NCBI RefSeq assembly: GCF_052103615.1
Contig: NZ_JBQEKA010000027.1
Span: forward strand, 1 to 36,510
Direction: 5' to 3'
Length of the DNA stretch: 36,510 nucleotides
From: Kerstersia sp052103615
GTDB lineage: Bacteria; Pseudomonadota; Gammaproteobacteria; Burkholderiales; Burkholderiaceae_B
Each line of letters starts with the position of its first letter. Positions within the stretch are counted from its first letter, which is position 1. This document shows positions 14,767 through 21,736 of this stretch, piece by piece. Below the pieces are notes generated by a model that worked only from the letters and a program-made list of their open reading frames with translations, was not told where the DNA came from and ran no database searches. Both the position numbers and the translations under genes were made by a program.

Positions 14767-16791
14767 ATGGTGGAAATTGAAATCGTGCAGCAAGGCGCAG
14801 CAGGGGAGCGCCACTTGCTGGATCTGCCGGTCCTGATAGGCCGCGATGAACGCTGCAACCTGCGTTTGCGTTCCTGGCGTGTCGCCAGAACCCACGCCAG
14901 ACTGAGCGCGCATGCGGGGGACCTGCTGCTGGAAGACATGGGGTCCTGGCACGGTACCTGGGTCAATCAGCGCCGCGTGGCGCGTTACGGCCCCTTGCGG
15001 CCCGAAGATATCGTGGTGATTGGCGCCTACCGCTTGATGGTGCGGCGTGTCCTGCCGCAGCCGCCAGGGACACATGCGGTGCCTGGCGAGGGCAGCGCCG
15101 CGCGCCTGGCCGCACCTGGCGCGGCAACAGGCGATATGCTCTCAGCCCCAGCCCTAGATTCTGGCCCAGCCCGAGCCGCAGAGGGCAGCGCCGGATCAGC
15201 CAGCCAGCCCGAGGCGGGCCATTTTCTCTCGCTGCCGGTGGCCAGCGCGCCGGCCGTCAACACTCGGACGGGCGCCCTAGCGTACGCCTTGTCCGATGAG
15301 CACGCCTTGCCCGATGCGCGCTTGGCGGCCGCCGCGCAGGACACGGCGCAAGCCAGCCTCGTGCCAGCAGCCGGGCCGTCCGTCAGGCATGCGCTAGCCA
15401 CGGAGACACTGCTGGTGCGGCGCCTGCATGCAGTCTTGCTGCAAGAGCTGGATCTGCGGCGCCGCAATGTGGAAGACATGAACGATGCCGCTTTGCGCAG
15501 CCAGGCGCGGGAAGTGCTGTCTGCCTGGCTGGCGCGGCATGGCCAGCCAGAAAGCCGGCCTGGCCAGTCTGCGCAGGACGGTGGGGCGGAGGTGTCCTGG
15601 CCTGCCGATGGCGCGGCCCGCCTGGCTTTGCTGGAGCAGGTGCTTGACGAGGCGCTGGGGTATGGCCCTTTGCAGCCTTTGCTGGCCGAAGAGGGGATTA
15701 CCGAAATCATGGTCAATGGCCACGATGAAATCTACGTCGAGCGTCAGGGCCGTTTATTGCGGCACGATGCTGCCTTCAGCAGCGAAGCCGCGCTGATGGC
15801 TGTCATGGAGCGCATGGTGGCGCCGGTAGGGCGCAGGCTGGATGAAAACATGCCCTTGGCCGATGCGCGTCTGCCCGATGGTTCACGGGTGCATGCCGTC
15901 ATTCGTCCGGTGGCCGTGCGCGGCCCCAGCCTGACCATCCGGCGGTTCCCGGCGCAGCGTCCGGGCCTGGCGGCATTGACCGAGTGGGGAGCATTGAATG
16001 GCAGTATGGCGGCGTTTCTGGCGCAGTGCGTGAAGTTGCGCCGCAACATCATTGTTTCGGGCGGCACCGGGTCCGGGAAAACCACTTTGCTCAATGCCTT
16101 ATCGCATTGCATTGCCGCCCATGAAAGAGTCATTACGATAGAAGATGCGGCGGAGCTGCGTTTGCTGCATGCGCATCGCGTCGTACTGGAGGCGCGTCCG
16201 TCCAATCAGGAAGGCAAAGGCGCCATTACCATTCGTGAACTGGTGCGCAATGCCTTGCGCATGCGGCCTGATCGCATCATCGTGGGCGAGTGCCGGGGGG
16301 CGGAGGCGCTGGATATGCTGGCAGCCATGAATACCGGGCATGAGGGTTCCTTGACGACCTTGCATGCCAATTCGCCGCGAGATGCGCTGTCGCGGCTTGA
16401 AACCATGGTGTTGATGGCGGGCATGGCCTTGCCGCTGGCGGCCGTGCGGGAACAGATTGCGGCGAGCGTGGATATGCTGGTTCAGCTGGTGCGGCTGCCT
16501 GACGGCCGCCGCGTGGTGTCAGAGATAACGGAATTGTGCGGGCTGGAAAGCCAGTGTTTGCAGACACTGCCGCTTTTTTACTTTGACCGGCGTTCAGGCT
16601 GCCATCGCCATGGAGATAATGCGCCGACATTTTTCGAGACCTGGCGCCGCCAGGGCGTGAGCTTTGATCCCGCGCCGTTTGAAGGGCGGCCGGAGGGGAT
16701 GGCCTGGGCCGGCGCGGCAATGCCGCCAGCGGGCCTGGCGCCGGATGGCGCCTGGCCGTCTGCCGGCAGCGGCCGGAGCGCAGCGCCATGA
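14767..16791 (+). CDS. cpaF: FHA domain - CpaF/TadA secretion ATPase fusion
   Basis: ATG 14767 is chosen (7 nt after the secretin stop); ATG 14743 would add 8 residues. The 674-residue protein starts with an FHA domain (about residues 1-95; LIGRDERCNLRL, RTHARLS, GTWVN), the phosphothreonine-peptide fold. A low-complexity Ala/Pro linker (about 100-205) and the CpaF ATPase follow: LGYGPLQPLLAEEGITEIMV from 298, Walker A GGTGSGKTT (432-440), RIIVGECRGAEALDML with the Walker B region near 503-518, and SLTTLHANSPRDALSR. The hexameric ATPase powers pilus extension. The usual localisation partner TadZ/CpaE is absent from the operon; the fused FHA may link the motor to a Ser/Thr kinase signal or substitute for a docking partner (inference). 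It overlaps tadB (ATGA). Confidence 0.92.
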   Translation: MVEIEIVQQGAAGERHLLDLPVLIGRDERCNLRLRSWRVARTHARLSAHAGDLLLEDMGSWHGTWVNQRRVARYGPLRPEDIVVIGAYRLMVRRVLPQPPGTHAVPGEGSAARLAAPGAATGDMLSAPALDSGPARAAEGSAGSASQPEAGHFLSLPVASAPAVNTRTGALAYALSDEHALPDARLAAAAQDTAQASLVPAAGPSVRHALATETLLVRRLHAVLLQELDLRRRNVEDMNDAALRSQAREVLSAWLARHGQPESRPGQSAQDGGAEVSWPADGAARLALLEQVLDEALGYGPLQPLLAEEGITEIMVNGHDEIYVERQGRLLRHDAAFSSEAALMAVMERMVAPVGRRLDENMPLADARLPDGSRVHAVIRPVAVRGPSLTIRRFPAQRPGLAALTEWGALNGSMAAFLAQCVKLRRNIIVSGGTGSGKTTLLNALSHCIAAHERVITIEDAAELRLLHAHRVVLEARPSNQEGKGAITIRELVRNALRMRPDRIIVGECRGAEALDMLAAMNTGHEGSLTTLHANSPRDALSRLETMVLMAGMALPLAAVREQIAASVDMLVQLVRLPDGRRVVSEITELCGLESQCLQTLPLFYFDRRSGCHRHGDNAPTFFETWRRQGVSFDPAPFEGRPEGMAWAGAAMPPAGLAPDGAWPSAGSGRSAAP

Positions 16792-17636
16792 TGCAGGGCG
16801 GAATGCTGGCGGCGGCAGCCTTGGCGGCAGCGGCTGTCACCTGGGGTTTGGCGCATGGGATGGCGGATTGGCTGCGCCAATATCGGGCGGCCTTCACGGC
16901 CGGGGCGCGGCACCGAATGGACGCTTTCTTTCTGGCCATGGATTTGTCCAGGTTCTGGCTGGGCGCATTATTGGCAGCGCTGGCGGCTGGCCTGACGGCG
17001 TATATCTGGAGCGGATCCTGGTTATTGGCTGGCATGCTGAGCGCTGCTTTGCTGATCCTGCCACGCGGTTTGATGCATTGGGGCTGGCAGCGGCGCAGGC
17101 GGCAACTGAATGCCCAATTGCCGGAATTGCTGCTTGGACTGGCGTGGGCCTTGCGTGGTGGCGCCAGCCTGCCAGGAGCCTTGCGCGCCGTGGTGGCGGA
17201 GACCGAGCCGCCAGCCCGGCAGGAGTTCGGCTTGTTGCTGCGGGAGCAGCGTATGGGGGTTGGTTTTGAAGCGGCTCTGGGCAATCTGTATCGCCGGGTG
17301 CCGACGCCGGAACTGGCCTTGGTGGTCGCGGTGCTGGGGGTTGCCGCGCAATCCGGCGGCAACTTGGCGGATGCCTTGCAGGGCTTGGCCGATACGGTGC
17401 AAGCGCGGCTGCGCGCGCAACGGCGTTTGCGCGCCATGACCTCGCAAGGCATCTTGCAGGCATGGATCATGGGCGCGCTGCCGGTATTCCTGTTGATGGC
17501 TTTGCAATGGCTGGAGCCGCAAGCCATGCACGGTCTGTGGCATACCTCTTCCGGCTGGCTGTTGCTGGGGATACTGGCGCTGCTGCTGGGGGCGGGCGGC
17601 TGGTTTATCCGCCGGATTGTGAGCATTCAGCCATGA
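16788..17636 (+). CDS. tadB: Tad pilus inner-membrane platform protein TadB
   Basis: The 282-residue integral membrane protein has a T2SSF domain (QLPELLLGLAWALRGGASLP, residues 108-127, through LAVVAQSGGNLADALQGLAD-like ALVVAVLGVAAQSGGNLADA near 185). Hydrophobic helices lie at about 5-20, 54-92, 228-244 and 250-272. TadB and TadC form the inner-membrane platform that converts CpaF rotation into pilin addition. The start overlaps the cpaF stop (ATGA) and its stop overlaps tadC in the same way. Confidence 0.9.
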   Translation: MMQGGMLAAAALAAAAVTWGLAHGMADWLRQYRAAFTAGARHRMDAFFLAMDLSRFWLGALLAALAAGLTAYIWSGSWLLAGMLSAALLILPRGLMHWGWQRRRRQLNAQLPELLLGLAWALRGGASLPGALRAVVAETEPPARQEFGLLLREQRMGVGFEAALGNLYRRVPTPELALVVAVLGVAAQSGGNLADALQGLADTVQARLRAQRRLRAMTSQGILQAWIMGALPVFLLMALQWLEPQAMHGLWHTSSGWLLLGILALLLGAGGWFIRRIVSIQP

Positions 17637-18613
17637 AGGCCGCCATGCTTGGGGTGCTGGCGTTTGCCGTGCCGTCAGGGCGCCAGGGCAGCGTCTGGTT
17701 GTGGCTATGCATGGCCAGCGCTGCCCTGGCGCTGGGTTTGGCTGTCGCGCAGAGCCGCCTGGGCCGCAAGAGGATTGATACCGCGCCGGCAGCATCTGCG
17801 GACGCGCTGAGCGTGCTGCCTGGAGGCTGGCGGCTGGTCTTGCCGGTGTTGCGGCGCCTGTCATGGTGCGCGCAGCCCTGGCTGGGCTGGCAGGCGCGCC
17901 AACGGCTGACATGGCTGTTGCAGGAGGCGGGCCTGAGCCCGGCGCTGGACGCCGTGCTGCTGCGCACGGCGCAGTGTTTGCTAGGAACGTTGCTGGCAGT
18001 GGCCGCGGGGTTAGGGGTGTGGCATTTGCTGCATGCGGATGGCGGCAGCGGCCCTGCGGCAAAACACTTGGGCCTGATCTGGCTGGCGCTGCCGGCTGGC
18101 ATGCTGGCGGGCTGGCACGCGCCGCGCCTGAGCCTGGCTGCCAAAGTGCGCGAACGCCGCCGCAGGATGGCGGCGGATTTGCCCCTGGCGCTGGAAATGC
18201 TGGCCTTGTGCCTGGCTGGCGGCCAGCATTTCAATGGCGCCTTGCAGCAAATGACGCGGCATGCGCCGCGTGGCGTTTTGCAGCAGGAGTTCGCCCTGGC
18301 CTGGGCAGAGATCATGCAGGGGCGGCCCAGGGTGGAGGCCATACGGATATTGGCGCAACGCATTGGGCTGCCCGCCATGCGCCGCTTTGCTGCGGCGCTG
18401 GCGCAGGCGGACAGCCTGGGAATGGCCTTGGGGCCGTTGCTGCGCGCGCAGGCCCGGCAATTGCAGGAGGAACGGATTCAGCAGGCCGAGAAACAGGCCA
18501 TGGAAGCACCCGTGAAAATGCTGCTGCCTTTGATGACATGTATTTTTCCCTGCACGTTTCTCGTGCTGGCGTATCCGGTCATGCACTATTTGCAAGAAGG
18601 CGTGGCGGGATGA
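17633..18613 (+). CDS. tadC: Tad pilus inner-membrane platform protein TadC
   Basis: ATG 17633 is chosen for its ATGA overlap with tadB, giving 326 residues. The protein has a T2SSF domain (ADLPLALEMLALCLAGGQHF near residues 180-199; IRILAQRIGLPAMRRFAAAL near 240-260). It closes with the conserved QAEKQAMEAPVKMLLPLMTC and IFPCTFLVLAYPV helix near the C-terminus, which is a strong TadC signature. It pairs with TadB around the CpaF motor. It overlaps the following DUF192 gene by ATGA at 18610. Confidence 0.92.
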   Translation: MKAAMLGVLAFAVPSGRQGSVWLWLCMASAALALGLAVAQSRLGRKRIDTAPAASADALSVLPGGWRLVLPVLRRLSWCAQPWLGWQARQRLTWLLQEAGLSPALDAVLLRTAQCLLGTLLAVAAGLGVWHLLHADGGSGPAAKHLGLIWLALPAGMLAGWHAPRLSLAAKVRERRRRMAADLPLALEMLALCLAGGQHFNGALQQMTRHAPRGVLQQEFALAWAEIMQGRPRVEAIRILAQRIGLPAMRRFAAALAQADSLGMALGPLLRAQARQLQEERIQQAEKQAMEAPVKMLLPLMTCIFPCTFLVLAYPVMHYLQEGVAG

Positions 18614-19137
18614 CAGACCAGGGAGAACAGCAGGGGGGAAAGCACGGAGAAAAACGGGGAGAAAAACAGAGCCCAGGACTGTATCAGGCGCCGGTGATGG
18701 TAATGACGGGTGAAGAGCGCCAGCGCCTGCCGGCGGCGCTGCGCGATCCGGTGCGCGTGACGCTGGCCCGGCACTGGCGGCAGCGTTTGCAGGGCTGGCT
18801 GGGGCGGGGCCGTTTGCCCGCCGATGCGGCATTGTTGCTGCTGCCTTGCCGGGCGGTACATAGCCTGGGCATGACACATGCGCTGGCAGTCTATTTTCTG
18901 GATGGCCGGGGGCGTTGCCTGCGGCGGATCCGGGCCATGCCGCCCTGGCGTTGCGCCTGGCATCCCCGGGCGGTTGCGGTGCTGGAATTGCGCGCCGGGC
19001 AGACTTGGCCCGGCGGCTGGAGGGCACTGGGGCCGCTCGTCCGGCCGCATCTGCGCCGCTGGCGGCGGCGCAGATGGGTTAATCGCTGGCGCTGGTGTCA
19101 GCTTGTCCGGCGGCGCCGAAGACGGTGGCGTAATTGA
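18610..19137 (+). CDS. DUF192 family protein with Arg/Trp-rich C-terminal tail
   Basis: The 175-residue protein is the last gene of the tad operon (ATGA overlap with tadC). Residues 70-130 are a DUF192 domain: LLPCRAVHSLGM, VYFLDGRGRCLRRIRAMPPW and AVAVLELRAGQ. The molecular function of DUF192 is unknown to me; an association with Tad loci is plausible but not demonstrated here. After the domain the last 30 or so residues are extremely Arg/Trp-rich (RRWRRRRWVNRWRW and RRRRRRW). They are encoded by a strong hairpin (19048-19076) plus 59 bp antisense to the convergent gene. This tail may come from a lost stop codon or may be a real basic extension. Confidence 0.78.
   Translation: MTDQGEQQGGKHGEKRGEKQSPGLYQAPVMVMTGEERQRLPAALRDPVRVTLARHWRQRLQGWLGRGRLPADAALLLLPCRAVHSLGMTHALAVYFLDGRGRCLRRIRAMPPWRCAWHPRAVAVLELRAGQTWPGGWRALGPLVRPHLRRWRRRRWVNRWRWCQLVRRRRRRWRN
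19048..19076. terminator. 12-bp perfect hairpin between convergent genes
   Basis: CATCTGCGCCGC (19048-19059) pairs perfectly with GCGGCGCAGATG (19065-19076) around a 5-nt loop. It lies 2 bp beyond the stop of the leftward BPSS1780-family gene and inside the 3' end of the rightward DUF192 frame. There is no T tract on either side, so it is a candidate bidirectional terminator or mRNA 3'-end stabiliser rather than a textbook intrinsic terminator. Confidence 0.55.
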
Positions 19138-19870
19138 CGTAGGCGCTGCAGGACCAGACGGCAGCGGCGAACAGGTTCACGGCCATGGCGAGCGCGGCAA
19201 CGATGGAACTGATGCCCGGCAAGGCGAACGCCAGCATATTGGCAAGGAAATGAACGGCGTAAAGCATGATGCCCCAGGCGGCGGCATAGACCAGGAACGC
19301 CCACTTGTTACGCCAGCATGCGATCAGCGAAAAGAAAATCGCGCGTGTGACGGGCAGGTGGTGCCAGGCCACCAGCAAAGGCGTAAACCAGAACAGGGCG
19401 GAAACACCGGCATACAGCACGCCGAAAATAATGCTGGGCATTTGCAAGGCGTCCAGGAAGGGCGTCATGTTCTCTTCCTGAATGGCCCGTTCCAGCTCCA
19501 GCGTCAAGGTATCGGCAAATGGCATGAACGCCAGCATGGCAGCCAGGAGGATAAGACCGAATTGCAATCCGCCCACAGCCAGGAGCCGGGCGGGAACGCC
19601 GGGCTGACGCAGCGGCTGAATCCAGGCGGCCGGGTGGGCTGGCATGCCGCTGGCCAGGGCGCGGCAGCCGCTGAGGGTCATGACAGTGAGAAAGGGCACG
19701 AAGAACTGGGCCAGCGGGGGGCCGACAGGCGCCAGATTCAGCGCCAGCATGCCCAGCATGGTGAGGAACATCATCCATGTGAACAGCGGCAGAGGTTGGC
19801 GCCGGAACAGCAGGTAGCCCTGGCTGATCCAATACCAGCCTGCAGAAGCAGGCAGCGTGGCGGCTTGCAT
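19079..19870 (-). CDS. BPSS1780 family integral membrane protein
   Basis: The 263-residue protein has about six hydrophobic segments. It has the N-terminal pattern of the BPSS1780 family, SAGWYWISQGYLLFRRQPLP (residues 9-28), and later PSIIFGVLYAGVSALFWFTP and ACWRNKWAFLVYAAAWG. The function of this proteobacterial inner-membrane family is unknown. It starts 23 nt after thrB and is presumably co-transcribed with it. Its last 59 bp overlap, antisense, the 3' end of the DUF192 gene. Confidence 0.85.
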   Translation of the reverse strand: MQAATLPASAGWYWISQGYLLFRRQPLPLFTWMMFLTMLGMLALNLAPVGPPLAQFFVPFLTVMTLSGCRALASGMPAHPAAWIQPLRQPGVPARLLAVGGLQFGLILLAAMLAFMPFADTLTLELERAIQEENMTPFLDALQMPSIIFGVLYAGVSALFWFTPLLVAWHHLPVTRAIFFSLIACWRNKWAFLVYAAAWGIMLYAVHFLANMLAFALPGISSIVAALAMAVNLFAAAVWSCSAYVNYATVFGAAGQADTSASD

Positions 19871-19893
19871 AGCGTGTGGTTTCCTTTATCCGG

Positions 19894-20862
19894 TCAGGGC
19901 AGGGCGATAGCGGCCGCGCCCTGGCGTTGCAGCAGAACGCGTTCAAAGTGGGCGGGGTCGTGCGGCTTGAGGGTTTGCGCCGGGCGCGGCAGGAAAAAGT
20001 CGTACAGGCGCGACAGCCAGAAACGCAAGGCAGCGCCGCGCAGCATGGCCGGCCAGAGCGTGCGCTCTTCCTCGGTGAACGGGCGTACCTCGGCATAGGC
20101 GCGCAGCCAGGCGGCAGCCAGCGCCGTATCCAGTTTGCCGCTGGCGCGGTCTATGCACCAGTCGTTGATGGCAACGGCAACGTCGAAGAGCCAGGTATCA
20201 CAGCCGGCAAAATAAAAGTCGATGATGCCGCCCATGCGGGGAGCTTCATAGGTACCGGCAAACAGAACGTTGTCGCGGAACAGGTCGCAGTGCGCCGGGC
20301 CCGAGGGCAGCTTGGCATAATCCGGGCTGGCGGCAAGCGTTTCCTGCTCGGCCAGCGTGAGATCCAGCAGCGCGGCTTGCCTGGCATCCAGAAAGGGGCG
20401 CACGGTAGGCGCAGTCTGGCGCCACCAGGCCAGGCCGCGCAGATTGGGCTGATGCAGGGCGAAATCCCTGGCTGCCAGATGGGCGCGTGCCAGCGTGCTG
20501 CCCGTCAGAGCGCTATGGGCGGCGCTGGGCGCGGGTTCATAGCCGCCAGGCAGCAGGCTGACGATTGCGCAGGGCTTATCGTTGAAACGGCACAAGCGTT
20601 CGCCGTTTTTCAGCGTTTGCGGTTGCGGGACGGGGATGCCGCGCTGCGCCAGGTGGTGCATCAGTTCAATATAGAACGGCAACTGTTCCTGGGTCAGTAC
20701 CTCGAATAGCGTCAGGACATATTCACCCTGAGTCGTGGTAAGAAAAAAATTGGAATTTTCAATGCCGGCGGTAATGCCGCGCATGGAAACCAGTTCACCC
20801 AGATCATAGCGTTCGAGCAATTCGCGCGCTTGTTGGTCGGAGACAGGAGTAAAAACGGCCAT
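19894..20862 (-). CDS. thrB: Homoserine kinase (ThrB2, aminoglycoside-phosphotransferase fold)
   Basis: This enzyme phosphorylates homoserine in threonine synthesis. ATG 20862 (MAVFTPVSDQQ) is chosen because it gives the usual 322-residue protein; no strong ribosome site is visible. The N-terminus ARELLERYDLGELVSMRGI continues to ITAGIENSNFFLTT and GEYVLTLFE. The kinase motif GPAHCDLFRDNVLF carries His191, Asp193 and Asn198, and GGIIDFYFAG carries metal-binding Asp215. This APH-like kinase is the form typical of Pseudomonas and Burkholderiales, distinct from the GHMP ThrB of enterics. It is followed after 23 nt by the BPSS1780-family gene. Confidence 0.93.
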   Translation of the reverse strand: MAVFTPVSDQQARELLERYDLGELVSMRGITAGIENSNFFLTTTQGEYVLTLFEVLTQEQLPFYIELMHHLAQRGIPVPQPQTLKNGERLCRFNDKPCAIVSLLPGGYEPAPSAAHSALTGSTLARAHLAARDFALHQPNLRGLAWWRQTAPTVRPFLDARQAALLDLTLAEQETLAASPDYAKLPSGPAHCDLFRDNVLFAGTYEAPRMGGIIDFYFAGCDTWLFDVAVAINDWCIDRASGKLDTALAAAWLRAYAEVRPFTEEERTLWPAMLRGAALRFWLSRLYDFFLPRPAQTLKPHDPAHFERVLLQRQGAAAIALP

Positions 20863-21169
20863 AGCGTGAATGCGGACGCGGCAGGAGTGCCGAAAGAGAA
20901 GTGATTGGACCCAGGCGCGCGGCAAAGGCGGCAGCCAGGGCAGACGTAACTGCGCATTTTAGTGCATACGGCGCGGCAGCTGGGCAATGCCGCAGTTTTC
21001 CCCGCGCCCGCTGGCCGCGCTGGCAGGGCGCGGCGAATTTCAGGTCTAATGCCAGGCGGATCCGAGGCAGGGAACGCCGCTGTTTCCTGCTGGCAATCTG
21101 GCAGCAGACCCGCACGGCTTCAGGCCCACCTATGCACGCCGGGACATTTTCCTGGGGAAGGATGAATTC
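20863..21169. other. Divergent thrB/slyX intergenic region, no gene seen
   Basis: This 307-bp space separates divergently transcribed thrB and slyX and must hold both promoters. I find no convincing -35/-10 pair, RNA gene or repeat. An AAGGA ribosome-site element lies just before the slyX ATG. Confidence 0.6.
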
Positions 21170-21448
21170 ATGACAACTCGACAAACACAGACGCCGTCCG
21201 CGCAGCCCGCGGCCGGGGCAGAAGGCACCGATGCAATGAGCCTGGCGCTGGCCGTGGCGCGTATCCAGGAACTGGAAATCCGTTCGGCGCTGGCAGAAGA
21301 TCTGGTGGAACAGCTCAATCAGCAAATGTTTCGCATGCAGCGCCAGCTGGATGCGTTGCAGCGTCAGCTGATCGAGCTGCGCGATCAGGTTCCCGCCGAA
21401 GGGGTGGCGTTCCGCAGTCTGCGGGATGAGCTGCCGCCGCATTACTGA
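21170..21448 (+). CDS. slyX: SlyX family protein
   Basis: The 92-residue product has the SlyX coiled-coil pattern: ARIQELEIRSALAEDLVEQL, then NQQMFRMQRQLDALQRQLIE, and the diagnostic C-terminus RDELPPHY. An N-terminal low-complexity extension of about 20 residues makes it longer than the typical 70-75. The molecular function of SlyX is unknown; it is a small soluble coiled-coil protein widespread in proteobacteria. The start follows an AAGGA element. It is followed by a repeat-bearing intergenic space rather than a visible terminator. Confidence 0.88.
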   Translation: MTTRQTQTPSAQPAAGAEGTDAMSLALAVARIQELEIRSALAEDLVEQLNQQMFRMQRQLDALQRQLIELRDQVPAEGVAFRSLRDELPPHY

Positions 21449-21501
21449 TAGGTGCCTGGGCATCTATGCGGGCAGGCGGATAGATGGGCAGATGGAAAAA
21501 A

Positions 21502-21549
21502 GATAGCTGAACAGGTGGATAGCTGAATAGATGGATATCTAAACAGATG
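21502..21549. repeat. Three tandem 16-bp degenerate repeats downstream of slyX
   Basis: The units are GATAGCTGAACAGGTG (21502-21517), GATAGCTGAATAGATG (21518-21533) and GATATCTAAACAGATG (21534-21549). They are directly abutting, with related GATGG fragments upstream at 21481-21495. The AT-rich composition contrasts with the GC-rich surroundings. They are not coding and lie between slyX and the SulP promoter. Confidence 0.85.
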
Positions 21550-21582
21550 GCGTGACAGGCTGGCCGCGCTTCGCTCATATTT

Positions 21583-21616
21583 TATTAGATTTTTATCTAA
21601 TACTTATCGGTATAAT
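21583..21616 (+). promoter_or_regulatory. SulP promoter with overlapping AT-rich palindrome
   Basis: A consensus -10 TATAAT lies at 21611-21616. Just upstream, TATTAGAT (21583-21590) and ATCTAATA (21595-21602) form a perfect 8-bp inverted repeat with a TTTT centre, covering the place where the -35 would sit. No good -35 hexamer is visible, so the palindrome is a candidate activator or repressor site. Transcription would start near 21622, about 20 nt before the upstream ORF. Confidence 0.6.
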
Positions 21617-21643
21617 GATTTCGGCCCTTTATAACGGAAAGCC

Positions 21644-21736
21644 ATGATTGTCGGGCGTGCTGACACGCTGCATGATGCGCAAATATTTCCGTGCAAGTGT
21701 CTCCATTTTTCGTGCTGGCCCGTCTATGAATCGTAA
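21644..21736 (+). CDS. Putative 30-residue Cys-containing leader peptide upstream of SulP
   Basis: The 30-codon ORF starts at ATG 21644 with a CGGAAAG ribosome-site-like element just upstream, and its TAA stop is at 21734-21736. It contains FPCKCLHFSCWP: three Cys in eight residues, late in the peptide. The SulP ATG (21726) lies inside its last codons, 8 nt before the stop, and has no ribosome site of its own. Translation of the transporter therefore probably depends on this ORF by reinitiation. A Cys-rich leader before a candidate sulfate transporter suggests sensing of cysteine charging. No homologue is known to me; this is inference. Confidence 0.45.
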   Translation: MIVGRADTLHDAQIFPCKCLHFSCWPVYES

